This document shows positions 1-8,440 of a stretch of 64,000 nucleotides of DNA, piece after piece. Under the pieces are notes generated by a model that saw only the letters and a program-made list of their open reading frames with translations, ran no database searches and was not told the DNA's origin. Location: contig JAIYCG010000044.1 in the NCBI GenBank assembly GCA_027488115.1, positions 186,001 to 250,000 on the forward strand, given 5' to 3'. The translations under genes were made by a program, and so were the position numbers. Every line of letters starts with the position of its first letter. Within the stretch, counting starts at the first letter, position 1. This DNA is from Comamonadaceae bacterium. Its GTDB lineage: Bacteria > Pseudomonadota > Gammaproteobacteria > Burkholderiales > Burkholderiaceae_C.

Positions 1-210
1 CTGCTTGATTTGAGGCGGTGGCGTTTTGGGTGGCGGCTGCAACAAGGGTTCAATCAGCGTTGTGGTCAGCTCCATGGCCTCTTGCGCCAACATCTCGGCA
101 GGTCCTTTGATGGCTTGTGCCATTGAAAATACAACAAAGACCAACAGCAATGACCCCAAACTAGAAAGTTTGTGACGCTCTTGGTTCAACCTGTCGATGA
201 GTAACATCAT
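1..210 (-). CDS. tonB: TonB-family energy transducer, N-terminal part (cut by window edge)
   Basis: Only the first 70 codons are present. They give a short basic start, one hydrophobic segment (about residues 19-34, SLGSLLLVFVVFSMAQ) and the beginning of a proline-rich stretch (LLQPPPKTPPPQ). That is the N-terminal anchor plus periplasmic spacer layout of TonB proteins, which pass proton-motive energy to outer-membrane receptors. The start ATG overlaps the exbD stop codon as ATGA, so the two are translationally coupled. The C-terminal receptor-binding domain lies outside the window, so TonB versus TolA-like is decided mainly by the exbD neighbour. Confidence 0.7.
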   Translation of the reverse strand, partial: MMLLIDRLNQERHKLSSLGSLLLVFVVFSMAQAIKGPAEMLAQEAMELTTTLIEPLLQPPPKTPPPQIKQ

Positions 211-620
211 TGACGCTCACGAGCTGCAAGAGATACTTTGCCCAAGCCTGATTTTTTGATTTCGTCCATGACGTCAACCAAGGTTTGAACTTCTGCGCCC
301 TTGTCACTGTTCACGATCACGGCAATTTGTTCTGCAGTGCCTGCTTTTTTCTTGACGGCAGCCGACAAGTCTTTGAGCTCAACATCTTTGCCGTCGACTT
401 GAATGACATTTTCTTTTCCCAATGTGACAACAACTTGCACATCTTTGGTTCTGAGTTGTTGCACTTGCGAGGAGTTTGGCTGTTGAGTTTTGATGCCCAA
501 AGCAGGAATCACATTGACACTGATAAGAACAAAGAAAACCAATAAAAACATCATCACATCGATCATGGGGATGATCTCAATGCGTGCTTTTTTTCTTTGT
601 GTTTGCTGCCAATGGCGCAT
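207..620 (-). CDS. exbD: ExbD/TolR-family biopolymer transport protein
   Basis: About 137 residues, usual for the family. It has a basic N-terminus and one membrane helix carrying the conserved Asp in IEIIPMIDVMMFLLVFF (Asp21 from the ATG start), the residue used for proton coupling in ExbD/TolR. A periplasmic domain follows, with the TxxxxxVDG...V-type fold ending in a KxxGxxKVSLA strand. With ExbB (not in view) and the overlapping TonB gene it should power TonB-dependent uptake. A TTG three codons upstream (position 629) is an alternative start; I prefer the ATG. TolR is the alternative name, but the TonB-like neighbour favours ExbD. Confidence 0.88.
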   Translation of the reverse strand: MRHWQQTQRKKARIEIIPMIDVMMFLLVFFVLISVNVIPALGIKTQQPNSSQVQQLRTKDVQVVVTLGKENVIQVDGKDVELKDLSAAVKKKAGTAEQIAVIVNSDKGAEVQTLVDVMDEIKKSGLGKVSLAARERQ

Positions 621-702
621 GTTGCTCAACCGCGAAATGAATAACCCGCAAGAATAGAAAATTAATGTGACAAATTTGTTACTTTCTAGGGTTTGTGCTA
701 AT

Positions 703-2463
703 TCACAACATTCGAATGCGATCTGTTGGAGCGGGCTTTAAGCCAGGGCGTTGCTGGACATAATCTGAGAGCGCATCGACGTCTAACTCACCGCCCGATA
801 CGGTCGGTGCTTGATTGAAGTGCCAAAATCCATCACCGCCAGAAGCTAAGAAGCTGTTCATGGTCACGTTGTAAGCTCGAGCCAAATCAAGTGGCTGTTG
901 ACCGATTTGAATGTTCAGAACCCGTTGTCCTTTGGCCTGTTGAAGATCAACTTCGTATTTCAGACTTTCAGAAGGAAACAACACTTTGGGCCTATCGGGA
1001 TTTACAAATTGATGTTCCAACAAATCTTTGACTTGCTGCCCTGTCATGCGCTTCACAACCAGGGTGTTGCCAAATGGCTGCACTTTAAAGAGTTGTCCAA
1101 AGTTGACAGTGCTGCCACCTGGTTGAACCAAAATATCTGCGCGTACGCCACCAGGGTTCATCAGCGCAAAATCGGATCGACCCCGTTCCGCGGACGCCGT
1201 AGCAGACCATTGAGCATCAGCAATCAGGTTGCCTAGCCCAGACTCGCCGGAGGGGGATGCGTTGCGGGTCATGGAAGATGACAAGCGACCAACCTCTTTG
1301 AGAACTTGCACTTGTGAAGCCTTGCGATAGTCATTCACAATTTTTTCGACATCCATTTGCTTGCCGAAAAAGGGCAGGGCAGAGCTCGGCTGAACTTGGA
1401 CGCCAGAGGCGTTGACAAAGGCTTCACTTTGAACAATGACATTCTTTGCAGTTTTGTTTTGGACTGTTTTAGAAATTGGGTCGATAGACAACTGGATGTG
1501 CGTGAGAAACGTGCCATATTGACCCGCACTGGTCAAAAGAAATGGCTTGTTGGGATTGATTCTTTGGTAGTCGCAAGCGTAAGCACGATGCGTATGACCT
1601 GAAACTACCACATCAAAGCCTGTGTCAAGTTTGTTCAAAATGGGGACAATATCGCCTGAAAGTCCGGGGCATGAAGCATCGTTAGGGCCGCCTTGGATGA
1701 CACCGCCTTCGTGAATGACCAGTACCAAGGCGGATACGCCTTGCGCTTTGAGTATGGGCACCAAAGCATTCGCAGTTGATGCTTCGTCTTCAAATTTCAA
1801 ACCCTTCACGCCTTCAGGGATCACCAAGTTGGGTGTACCTTTGAGGGTCATACCCACAAAACCAACCTTGATCACTTGTTTTCCCTGCTTGAAAGTCTTG
1901 ATGCCATAAGCTGGAAACAAGCTTTCATGGTCTGACTTTTTCACATTCGCAGCCAAGAATTCAAAGTTGGCCCCTGGAAATTGGCGATTGACTTGGCACG
2001 GCTCTAGGCGAGTTAACTTTTCACAACCACCTTGGCGCATTCTCATCAATTCAGGGGTGCCCTTGTCAAACTCGTGATTTCCAACGGCATTGAAATCGAT
2101 GCCCATGGCATTCACCGCTTCAATGGTGGGTTCGTCCAAAAAAAGCGCTGAGATAAGGGGCGTGGCACCAATCATGTCGCCTGCAGAAACAACGGCATGC
2201 AGTGGATTCAGCTTTTTGTGATGTTGTATGGCCGCTGCCAAAAAGGCGGCACCGCCTGCAGGTACTTCTGTCAAACTGCCATCAATCCGCTCCCGGACAC
2301 TCAGGCTGGGGGGCTCTAAGTGGCCATGTAAATCGTTGAAAGCCAAGATACTGACATTGATCTTTTCGTTGGATGCAATGGGCGGTTCGTTCATTGGTGC
2401 ACAGGCGCACAAAAGAAAGCCAGTGAGTGCAAATGCTCTCGAGACCCAGGTCGAAATGATCAT
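703..2463 (-). CDS. Secreted 5'-nucleotidase / 2',3'-cyclic phosphodiesterase family
   Basis: 586 residues. The N-terminus is a signal sequence with a possible lipobox (LLCAC, Cys21). The metallophosphoesterase half shows NDLHGH (Asp44, His46), GDMIG (95-99), GNHEFD (128-133) and SGHTHRAYAC. The C-terminal 5'-nucleotidase domain shows GNLIADAQ, NPGGVRADI and the substrate-stacking NSFLASGGDGF. This UshA/CpdB-like architecture releases phosphate from periplasmic nucleotides. The ATG overlaps the stop of the upstream psd gene (ATGA), so the two form an operon. No separate promoter is visible, so it would follow psd transcription. Confidence 0.9.
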   Translation of the reverse strand: MIISTWVSRAFALTGFLLCACAPMNEPPIASNEKINVSILAFNDLHGHLEPPSLSVRERIDGSLTEVPAGGAAFLAAAIQHHKKLNPLHAVVSAGDMIGATPLISALFLDEPTIEAVNAMGIDFNAVGNHEFDKGTPELMRMRQGGCEKLTRLEPCQVNRQFPGANFEFLAANVKKSDHESLFPAYGIKTFKQGKQVIKVGFVGMTLKGTPNLVIPEGVKGLKFEDEASTANALVPILKAQGVSALVLVIHEGGVIQGGPNDASCPGLSGDIVPILNKLDTGFDVVVSGHTHRAYACDYQRINPNKPFLLTSAGQYGTFLTHIQLSIDPISKTVQNKTAKNVIVQSEAFVNASGVQVQPSSALPFFGKQMDVEKIVNDYRKASQVQVLKEVGRLSSSMTRNASPSGESGLGNLIADAQWSATASAERGRSDFALMNPGGVRADILVQPGGSTVNFGQLFKVQPFGNTLVVKRMTGQQVKDLLEHQFVNPDRPKVLFPSESLKYEVDLQQAKGQRVLNIQIGQQPLDLARAYNVTMNSFLASGGDGFWHFNQAPTVSGGELDVDALSDYVQQRPGLKPAPTDRIRML

Positions 2464-3332
2464 GCTAACTTTTCCAACAAGGCTTGACCCATTTTGATGC
2501 GCTGACCTGTTGCAATGCCCTCAGCCAGCTTAAAACCTTTGGGAACAAAGACCAAAATGGTCGAGCCATGTTGAAACCAGCCAAGCTCTTGGCCTTTGTA
2601 AGTTTGGATGGCGCAAGGAATTTCATTGGGTCCGGTGTAATCGACGTGGAACATCAAATTCACGGCGTGTAAGCGCAAGCTGGCGACCAAGATGGCTGCT
2701 ACGGGCACCATGATCATGGGCGTACCATCTGATAAAGTGAAATTCAGAACAGCCCGCTCGTTTTTGCAAAAAAGTTGCTCAACTCGTTTCAAGGCAATTG
2801 GGTTAACGTTCCAAGTATCCCCAGAAATATGCGTCACATGCGTCAATGTTGCATCTGCTGGCGCGTGAAATCGGTGGTACATGCTAGAAGTCAAGCGCAA
2901 GGTCACGTAGGTGCCATTTTTCAATGACTCAACCAACTCTCCAGTTCTAGGCGTAAAGCCCATCAAGCTCGAAAGACTGTAGGGAAAACCTTTGGCCTGA
3001 AAGACTTGTGTGTGATCGATGGTGCCACATTCGCCCACAATGGCATCGCAGGGACTGCTCAGAATTTCATGACGCATGTCAACGGTTCTAGCCCCCGGCT
3101 TAAGCTCACGAACGAAACAGTCGTGCATGCTGTCAAACTTGGTTTTTGCCGCCTCGCTCAAATCTAGATCGGAAAACAACTTCCAAACGCCGATCGACAA
3201 GTCCCGAACGATGGGGTTTTTAATTTGACTCCACCAACCCATGAAGCGTGTCAGCGTGATCCGTGGAATTCGGTTGGTCAACAGAAAATTCAGGTCCTCT
3301 TGTGAGGTGATTCTTTGAATTAATTGTTTCAT
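2460..3332 (-). CDS. psd: Phosphatidylserine decarboxylase (archetypal PSD family)
   Basis: 290 residues from the chosen start. The C-terminal motif QHGST (Ser257) corresponds to the LGST self-cleavage site that makes the pyruvoyl group; HRFHAP and DYTGPNEIPCA-type PSD motifs precede it. The enzyme turns phosphatidylserine into phosphatidylethanolamine at the inner membrane. I chose ATG 3332 because an AGGA Shine-Dalgarno sits 7 bases before it; ATG 3338 is too close. The half-site CTGTCAC read on the other strand (3343-3349) overlaps this ribosome-binding region. The first motif residue is His rather than Leu, a modest deviation. The pairing with a nucleotidase rather than pssA is unusual. 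Confidence 0.85.
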   Translation of the reverse strand: MKQLIQRITSQEDLNFLLTNRIPRITLTRFMGWWSQIKNPIVRDLSIGVWKLFSDLDLSEAAKTKFDSMHDCFVRELKPGARTVDMRHEILSSPCDAIVGECGTIDHTQVFQAKGFPYSLSSLMGFTPRTGELVESLKNGTYVTLRLTSSMYHRFHAPADATLTHVTHISGDTWNVNPIALKRVEQLFCKNERAVLNFTLSDGTPMIMVPVAAILVASLRLHAVNLMFHVDYTGPNEIPCAIQTYKGQELGWFQHGSTILVFVPKGFKLAEGIATGQRIKMGQALLEKLA

Positions 3333-3365
3333 TTTCATTTTCCTGTCACGAAATCTAAATAAAAA
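3332..3365 (+). promoter_or_regulatory. Candidate PhoB box and -10 for the aminotransferase gene
   Basis: Seen: half-sites TTTTCAT (3332) and CTGTCAC (3343) 11 bases apart, with a weaker TCTAAAT at 3354. Ten bases after the second half-site comes TAAAAA (3360-3365), a possible -10. This matches the Pho box layout (two 7-base repeats, 4-base spacer, -10 about 10 bases downstream). It faces the aminotransferase and at the same time covers the psd leader. PhoB control is inference. Confidence 0.5.
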
Positions 3366-3397
3366 GATGACTTCAACCACTCATCTTCGGATTCAAC

Positions 3398-5050
3398 GTG
3401 TCTGTTCAACTTGCTTTGTCCCTTGGTGCAATTGCACTCTTGTTTCCTTTTGTGAAGAGACGTTTGGAACTGTCGTTTGCCAAACATCCCTCCTTAACGG
3501 GGCACTCTAGAATGGCCAAAAGAGTGGTCTCATTTTTGCCAGGCTATGAGTTCAAGGAAGATCAATTCTTTTCATGTGATGGGGCGCCTGGGGCTGTAGC
3601 TGACACTCGACGCGCTGCTTTTTACCAGTTGGCACATTTGTTACAAACACGTCATGCCAAAAGCATCGAAATGACCGCAGAGGCACGTGAAATTATTTCT
3701 GATCTGCAATTCACAGGCGCTTACCGCGTTCCATTTCAATTCAGCCCGCTGGTTCGTCAGCACTTGAAAGTTGGTGCCTTTATACAGTCTGCAGATGGCG
3801 TATTTGTGACAGATCAAGATGGGCAGCGTTTTTACGACCTCACTGGCTCCTATGGCGTGAACGTTTTTGGCGCTGACTTTTACAAGGAATGCATGAAATT
3901 AGGTTCTGAGAAAGTTGAAGCCGTAGGCGCAACTTTAGGGGCCTATCACCCTTGTGTTGCTTACAACGTGAAGCGCCTCCAAGAAATTTCAGGCCTTGAC
4001 CAAGTTTCGTTTCACATGTCTGGTACAGAAGCGGTTATGCAAGCCGTTAGGCTAGCCAGATATCACACAGGCCGTAAAAATTTAGTACGTTTCTGCGGGG
4101 CATACCATGGTTGGTGGGAAGATGTTCAGCCAGGACCCGGCAACCCCATGCCACCCCGAGAAACTTACACCCTGAGGGACATGCATGAAAACTCTCTCAA
4201 AGTCTTGCGCACCAGAACGGACATTGCGTGTGTCCTGATCAATCCTCTGCAAGCACTTCATTTGAATCAAGGAGCTCCCGGCGATTCATCCCTGGTCGAT
4301 AGCAGTCGCAGGGCGACCTATGATCGGGAGGCCTACACAACTTGGTTGAAAAAACTTCGCCAAGTTTGCAGTGAACGCAACATCGTGCTCATATTTGATG
4401 AGGTTTTCTTAGGGTTCCGTTTGGCCAAGGGTGGTGCACAAGCGTATTTTGGCGTGCAAGCTGACATGGTCACTTACGGTAAAACTTTGGGTGGAGGTTA
4501 TCCCGTTGGCGTGGTGTGCGGCCGTGCCGATTTGATGAAACGGTTCCGATCTGAAAGACCTGCTGACATTTGTTTTGCGCGGGGTACTTTCAATGCTCAT
4601 CCCCACGTCATGGGTGCCATGTCGGTATTTTTGGAAAAGATTGATCAACCAGAAATTTCGGCCATTTACGACAATTTGGACAATACTTGGAACCAAAGGC
4701 GCGAGCGTTTCAATCGGGTCATGACTGAGAAAGGCTTGCCATTGCGGGCAGCCAATATGTCCAGTGTATGGAGCCTTTATTACACGGATACAAGCCGCTA
4801 CAACTGGATGCTTCAGTATTACTTGCGAACTGAGGGCTTGGCACTCAGCTGGGTGGGCACTGGCCGCTTGATTTTCAGCTTGAACTATACAGATGAGGAC
4901 TTCAATGAAGTGTTGACACGATTTGTGGCAGCTTGTGAATCTATGAAATCAGCCCAATGGTTTTGGGCGCCGCCTGAGCTGTCCAACAAACTGATTCGCA
5001 GGTCTATTTTGAAAGAAATGTTTCAAAAACGAGAGGCAATTTCAAATTAA
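3398..5050 (+). CDS. Class III PLP aminotransferase (glutamate-1-semialdehyde aminomutase-like)
   Basis: 550 residues, about 100 longer than ordinary HemL because of an N-terminal extension whose first 20 residues are hydrophobic. PLP motifs are clear: SGTEA (208-212), AYHGWW (235-240), FDEV (333-336, the Asp pairs with the PLP nitrogen) and the Schiff-base Lys362 in YGKTLGGGYPVG. The start is GTG 3398; no in-frame ATG lies nearby. It is divergent from psd and preceded by a candidate Pho box. The substrate is unknown. Tetrapyrrole synthesis is unlikely given the extension and context; an amino-lipid or envelope role is a guess. Confidence 0.75.
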   Translation: MSVQLALSLGAIALLFPFVKRRLELSFAKHPSLTGHSRMAKRVVSFLPGYEFKEDQFFSCDGAPGAVADTRRAAFYQLAHLLQTRHAKSIEMTAEAREIISDLQFTGAYRVPFQFSPLVRQHLKVGAFIQSADGVFVTDQDGQRFYDLTGSYGVNVFGADFYKECMKLGSEKVEAVGATLGAYHPCVAYNVKRLQEISGLDQVSFHMSGTEAVMQAVRLARYHTGRKNLVRFCGAYHGWWEDVQPGPGNPMPPRETYTLRDMHENSLKVLRTRTDIACVLINPLQALHLNQGAPGDSSLVDSSRRATYDREAYTTWLKKLRQVCSERNIVLIFDEVFLGFRLAKGGAQAYFGVQADMVTYGKTLGGGYPVGVVCGRADLMKRFRSERPADICFARGTFNAHPHVMGAMSVFLEKIDQPEISAIYDNLDNTWNQRRERFNRVMTEKGLPLRAANMSSVWSLYYTDTSRYNWMLQYYLRTEGLALSWVGTGRLIFSLNYTDEDFNEVLTRFVAACESMKSAQWFWAPPELSNKLIRRSILKEMFQKREAISN

Positions 5051-5865
5051 AAACGAATGCCCAAGGTCAGGCTAGCTTCTTGGTAGTTGATTTTTTGAGA
5101 AGCCTTGTCTTGCCTTGCGCTGGTCACCACATCTGATAAGTTGACACGTCCAACTTTGTAAGTTGTGCGTGCGAAATAATCCTTTAACAAGTCGACTTCA
5201 AAACCGCCTGCTATGTCAAGGTTGGTTCCTGCTAGGTGGAATTTGTCATTGCGTACTTGACCCAACATGGTCATGGTGATATTGCTTTTGGGAATCACAA
5301 TACCGGCACCTATCAAGGAAAAAAAATGTCCTTTCAGATTGCCTGGCAGGTGGATCATGGGGTATTTTTTTTCGAATTCAAATGAAACCACGTTCAAGCC
5401 ATCTGTATGTTCGTAGTGCATGAACGCGGGCGACAGATATTGCTGACTTGAGTTTGAGTAATTCTTTTGCAAGTACTGGCCCGATGCACCAACAGTTTGA
5501 GCATCTGAAACGACGTATTTCATGTGATCTAAATTCAATGCCAACGCTGTATCGGTATTGATCTGATATGCGATTCGCGCGTTAGTCTGCGGAATCGTGA
5601 TTTTCCCTGGGTTTAAATAGGTATTGAACAGAGTTTGAGGTGTCAGGGTCTTTTGTGTGTCGGTGGCGTGTACGCCATAAAGCGTGAACTGGTGGTCAAC
5701 GCCTTTAAAGTGGATGTCACTTTTTGAGTAGGACTCATTGTTCCATCCCCATTCAAAAGACCATTTGTGAGGTGACTCTAAGTTGAAATTGATTTCTTCA
5801 GCATGAGTGCTCAAAATCAAGCAGCAAGTACAAAGTGAAGCCAATATCTGATTTTTATAGCGCAT
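5047..5865 (-). CDS. Secreted, probably outer-membrane beta-barrel protein of unknown function
   Basis: 272 residues with a Sec signal peptide (LASLCTCCLILSTHA, cleavage near residue 22). The body has alternating polar/hydrophobic strands with many aromatic residues and ends in ..ASLTLGIRF; a terminal Phe is the usual Bam recognition signal of outer-membrane barrels. I do not recognise a family. It is the last gene of a three-gene run with the cysteine-cluster protein and the MipA-like protein. Its stop codon shares bases with the aminotransferase stop (TTAA, convergent). A role for the three genes together cannot be stated. Confidence 0.6.
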   Translation of the reverse strand: MRYKNQILASLCTCCLILSTHAEEINFNLESPHKWSFEWGWNNESYSKSDIHFKGVDHQFTLYGVHATDTQKTLTPQTLFNTYLNPGKITIPQTNARIAYQINTDTALALNLDHMKYVVSDAQTVGASGQYLQKNYSNSSQQYLSPAFMHYEHTDGLNVVSFEFEKKYPMIHLPGNLKGHFFSLIGAGIVIPKSNITMTMLGQVRNDKFHLAGTNLDIAGGFEVDLLKDYFARTTYKVGRVNLSDVVTSARQDKASQKINYQEASLTLGIRF

Positions 5866-5892
5866 ATTTATTCTTCTTTTTGGCGTTGTGCC

Positions 5893-6351
5893 TTAATTGA
5901 CTAACCTGATCTTGATCACAGTTTTGGCATTCAAAACATAGCCTGGGCAGTCGTATCTTTCAATGTCTTCGCCCGAAATAGGAAAAGCGCCGCAATTTGA
6001 TAATCTTCGAAAAGGTGAATTGTAAATTCCGCATTGGAATTTGTCATCCGGTATAGGCTCTAGAAAAAAACATTGTTGATTCAAGCAGCAACTTCCGCAC
6101 TGCGTACAGGCACCTGAAATTTGACCCGATTCATTCAATCGAATGTCAAAAAATGATTCAAAATACCTTTGAACGGGCCCTTGTGAAACAGCCTTGTGGT
6201 GAACTTGCAATTTTTGGAGTGTTTTGCGGTAGTTGAAAATGTATTTTGGTTTCAAAAAAATAACACCAAAAACAATCGGCAAAACTGGGAGTGTGTATTT
6301 GGCTAGAACCAACAAGGCGATTGATGAGCCGCGGATGAATGTATTTTTCAA
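5893..6351 (-). CDS. YkgJ-like cysteine-cluster membrane protein
   Basis: The C-terminal half carries CTQCGSCCLNQQC, then C (FQCGIY), C (LSNCGAF) and C (YDCPGY). This CxxCxxCC plus spaced Cys pattern is the YkgJ/UPF0153 zinc- or iron-binding cluster. A hydrophobic segment (IALLVLAKYTLPVLPIVFGVIFL) lies near the N-terminus. The frame stays open up to 6582, but that part overlaps the MipA-like gene by 115 bases and reads like its shadow. I therefore propose TTG 6351, the first plausible start after the overlap, though without a clear ribosome-binding site. Start uncertain; function unknown. Confidence 0.6.
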   Translation of the reverse strand: MKNTFIRGSSIALLVLAKYTLPVLPIVFGVIFLKPKYIFNYRKTLQKLQVHHKAVSQGPVQRYFESFFDIRLNESGQISGACTQCGSCCLNQQCFFLEPIPDDKFQCGIYNSPFRRLSNCGAFPISGEDIERYDCPGYVLNAKTVIKIRLVN

Positions 6352-6467
6352 AACAAAGTTGATTGAGTGACGGTTAGATGGAAGGTTTGTGAAAATTCTA
6401 TGCTTGCAGTATTGCAGAGCGATGACGAAGTATGTATTCCTAGCTAATTGGAAGCGGTACGCACTTG

Positions 6468-7307
6468 TTAGCGTTGAAAATATAAAACACCAACCTGGCC
6501 AGATGCAATTTCTCTGGATCCTGAAATTTTCTTGAGTTCTGCGATGGGTTGGGAAATAGTCATGGAAGAATACCAAGCCCAATGTCTAGAGATAGATTGC
6601 TTGAAGGTTAAGCCTGCACTGATCTTTTGAAAGCCTGTGGGAACAGAGTTTGCCGGCCCTGGTTTGAATGGCAAAGAAGAATTGCGCCAATGTTCTGCGG
6701 TTGCCCAGGTGCTGTCAGTATGCAAAATCAGTTCACTTTGCTGAAAAACAGGCCAAGCATAAGACAAGCCAAGGTTCAGCGTTGTGCTGTCCCCTTTGTT
6801 CAAAATATCTTGTGTCCAATCTAAATTCAGTCGCCAGCGCTTGTTAATTTTTCGATTCATCATGACGCGCGTTCTCAGTGTATTCTTGCCACCTTCAAAT
6901 ACATCGAATGATTCACCGGTACTCACGTTGTGAACGCGCATAGACAGTCCGACATTCAAATCAGGTTCATCCATGAGTTGATAGCTGAGAGTTGGCTCAC
7001 TTCCAAATTGGCCTAAATTTCGCCAAGCACGACCATCTCCAATGCCCAGCTGCCACTTGCCGTAGCGCAATCCAATGACGGGCCTGACACGAGCAGTGCT
7101 TTCCCAATTGCCAATGTCGTTGGACTTCAGTCGGGTTCCAAGGGTATAGTAAATTTTATCCGAGTCATCCAGAGTTTCAGTTGCCGATATTGAATCACTT
7201 TGAGCGTGAACCCAGCTTGTCAAGAAAGTGAATGCACTGAAAATGATGACGGGTAAAGAAAGAGCACGGAAGCGGGTTATGTTCAAAGCGTACAAAGAAT
7301 TGGTCAT
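6468..7307 (-). CDS. MipA/OmpV-family outer-membrane protein
   Basis: About 279 residues from ATG 7307. A hydrophobic signal sequence (LSLPVIIFSAFTFLTSWVHAQ) is followed by the family pattern ARVRPVIGLRYGKWQLGIGDG, paired strands and a C-terminal ..GQVGVLYFQR. MipA scaffolds murein enzymes in E. coli, but most members, often near regulators or stress genes, have no assigned role. An upstream TTG (7352) would add 15 residues before the signal; I consider the ATG more likely. It is the first gene of the run leading to the cysteine-cluster protein and the barrel protein. Confidence 0.65.
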   Translation of the reverse strand: MTNSLYALNITRFRALSLPVIIFSAFTFLTSWVHAQSDSISATETLDDSDKIYYTLGTRLKSNDIGNWESTARVRPVIGLRYGKWQLGIGDGRAWRNLGQFGSEPTLSYQLMDEPDLNVGLSMRVHNVSTGESFDVFEGGKNTLRTRVMMNRKINKRWRLNLDWTQDILNKGDSTTLNLGLSYAWPVFQQSELILHTDSTWATAEHWRNSSLPFKPGPANSVPTGFQKISAGLTFKQSISRHWAWYSSMTISQPIAELKKISGSREIASGQVGVLYFQR

Positions 7308-7372
7308 GAAAACACTTTGTACGGCAATGAGATTAAAACCGTGTGACATCAAATATTTTTAATCCTCAATGA

Positions 7373-7390
7373 GCGTCATGAAATTGCCAT
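7373..7390 (+). promoter_or_regulatory. Candidate PhoB box before ppk2
   Basis: Half-sites GCGTCAT (7373) and TTGCCAT (7384) with a 4-base spacer GAAA. Each matches five of seven positions of CTGTCAT. The possible -10 elements (TAAAAG at 7390, or GATAAG at 7404) do not sit at the ideal distance from this exact pair, so support is moderate. Confidence 0.4.
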
Positions 7391-7429
7391 AAAAGTCCAA
7401 GAAGATAAGCCAACAAAGGAAACAAGTTT

Positions 7430-8341
7430 ATGAATCAGAAATCACAACTCGATGCAGAACAATTGCGCAAAATTCGCGAAGACATTTTGGATTCCATTGA
7501 TGAAGAGCTAGAAATGGCCTCAGAGGACAGCTTGGATGTCAATGATTCATTGCCATCCTCTGATGAAAAAGTAGCACGTGCTCACTATTTTCGTGAGCTT
7601 CTAAGACTTCAAGGTGAGCTCGTTAAACTGCAAGATTGGGTTGTTGCAAGCAAGCAAAAAGTTGTCATTTTGTTTGAAGGACGTGACGCGGCGGGCAAAG
7701 GTGGCGTCATTAAGCGAATTACGCAAAGACTGAACCCTCGTGTGTGCCGCGTGGCGGCTTTGCCTGCGCCTAACGACCGTGAAAGAACGCAGTGGTACTT
7801 TCAGCGCTATGTCTCTCATCTGCCTGCCGCTGGTGAAATTGTCTTGTTTGATCGCAGTTGGTACAACCGCGCGGGTGTAGAAAAGGTCATGGGTTTTTGT
7901 ACCGATGAAGAATACGAAGAGTTCTTCCGCTCGGTTCCTGAATTTGAAAAAATGTTAGCCCGCAGTGGCATTACCCTGCTCAAGTACTGGTTCTCTATCA
8001 CCGACGATGAGCAGCATGCACGCTTCTTAGGACGAATTCATGACCCTCTCAAGCAGTGGAAACTCAGTCCCATGGATCTAGAAAGTCGCAGACGTTGGGA
8101 AGATTACACCCGAGCTAAAGAAACCATGATTGAACGTACACACATTCCAGAAGCACCTTGGTGGGTTGTTCAAGCGGTTGATAAAAAAAGAGCACGTTTG
8201 AATTGCATTGATCATTTGTTGGGGCAATTCGCGTACCACGATGTAGAGCATGCTCACATTGAAATGCCTGCTCGGGTCAGAAACCCTGATTACATTCGTC
8301 ATCCTGTTCCGGCCAACATGATCGTTCCTGAAAAATACTAA
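7430..8341 (+). CDS. ppk2: Polyphosphate kinase 2
   Basis: 303 residues, one PPK2 domain. Walker A is GRDAAGKGG (84-92), the Walker B/lid region is VLFDRSWYNRAG (138-149, Asp141), and YWFSI and WKLSPMD follow as in class I PPK2. These enzymes make nucleoside triphosphates from polyphosphate or run the reverse reaction in the cytoplasm. An acidic N-terminal tail of about 50 residues precedes the domain. The ribosome-binding site AGGAAA lies 7 bases before ATG. It has its own promoter region and sits between an outer-membrane run and phoD, separate from ppk1 17 kb away. Confidence 0.93.
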   Translation: MNQKSQLDAEQLRKIREDILDSIDEELEMASEDSLDVNDSLPSSDEKVARAHYFRELLRLQGELVKLQDWVVASKQKVVILFEGRDAAGKGGVIKRITQRLNPRVCRVAALPAPNDRERTQWYFQRYVSHLPAAGEIVLFDRSWYNRAGVEKVMGFCTDEEYEEFFRSVPEFEKMLARSGITLLKYWFSITDDEQHARFLGRIHDPLKQWKLSPMDLESRRRWEDYTRAKETMIERTHIPEAPWWVVQAVDKKRARLNCIDHLLGQFAYHDVEHAHIEMPARVRNPDYIRHPVPANMIVPEKY

Positions 8342-8385
8342 GCTCATTTCTTTTAATTGAGTTTCGAGCAAGTAATTTCATAGGC

Positions 8386-8419
8386 TTGTCATTTCCTTGT
8401 TTCAAGATAAGCCTGTTAT
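8386..8419 (+). promoter_or_regulatory. Candidate PhoB box and -10 for phoD
   Basis: Half-sites TTGTCAT (8386) and TTGTTTC (8397), 4-base spacer, then TGTTAT at 8414-8419 exactly 10 bases downstream as a possible -10. A second pair CTGTTAT/CTATACA (8413 and 8424) overlaps it. Transcription from this -10 would begin near 8426, upstream of the AGGTG that serves the proposed start. Confidence 0.5.
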
Positions 8420-8440
8420 TTTTCTATACAGGTGTCTACT

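Noticed and set aside
6468-6582. N-terminal extension of the cysteine-cluster gene into the MipA-like gene
   Set aside because: Composition looks like a shifted reading of the MipA-like gene; start set downstream.
7343-7349. ATGTCAC half-site on the minus strand before the MipA-like gene
   Set aside because: The partner half-site (AAAAATA) is poor and no good -10 lies 10 bases on, so I did not call a Pho box.
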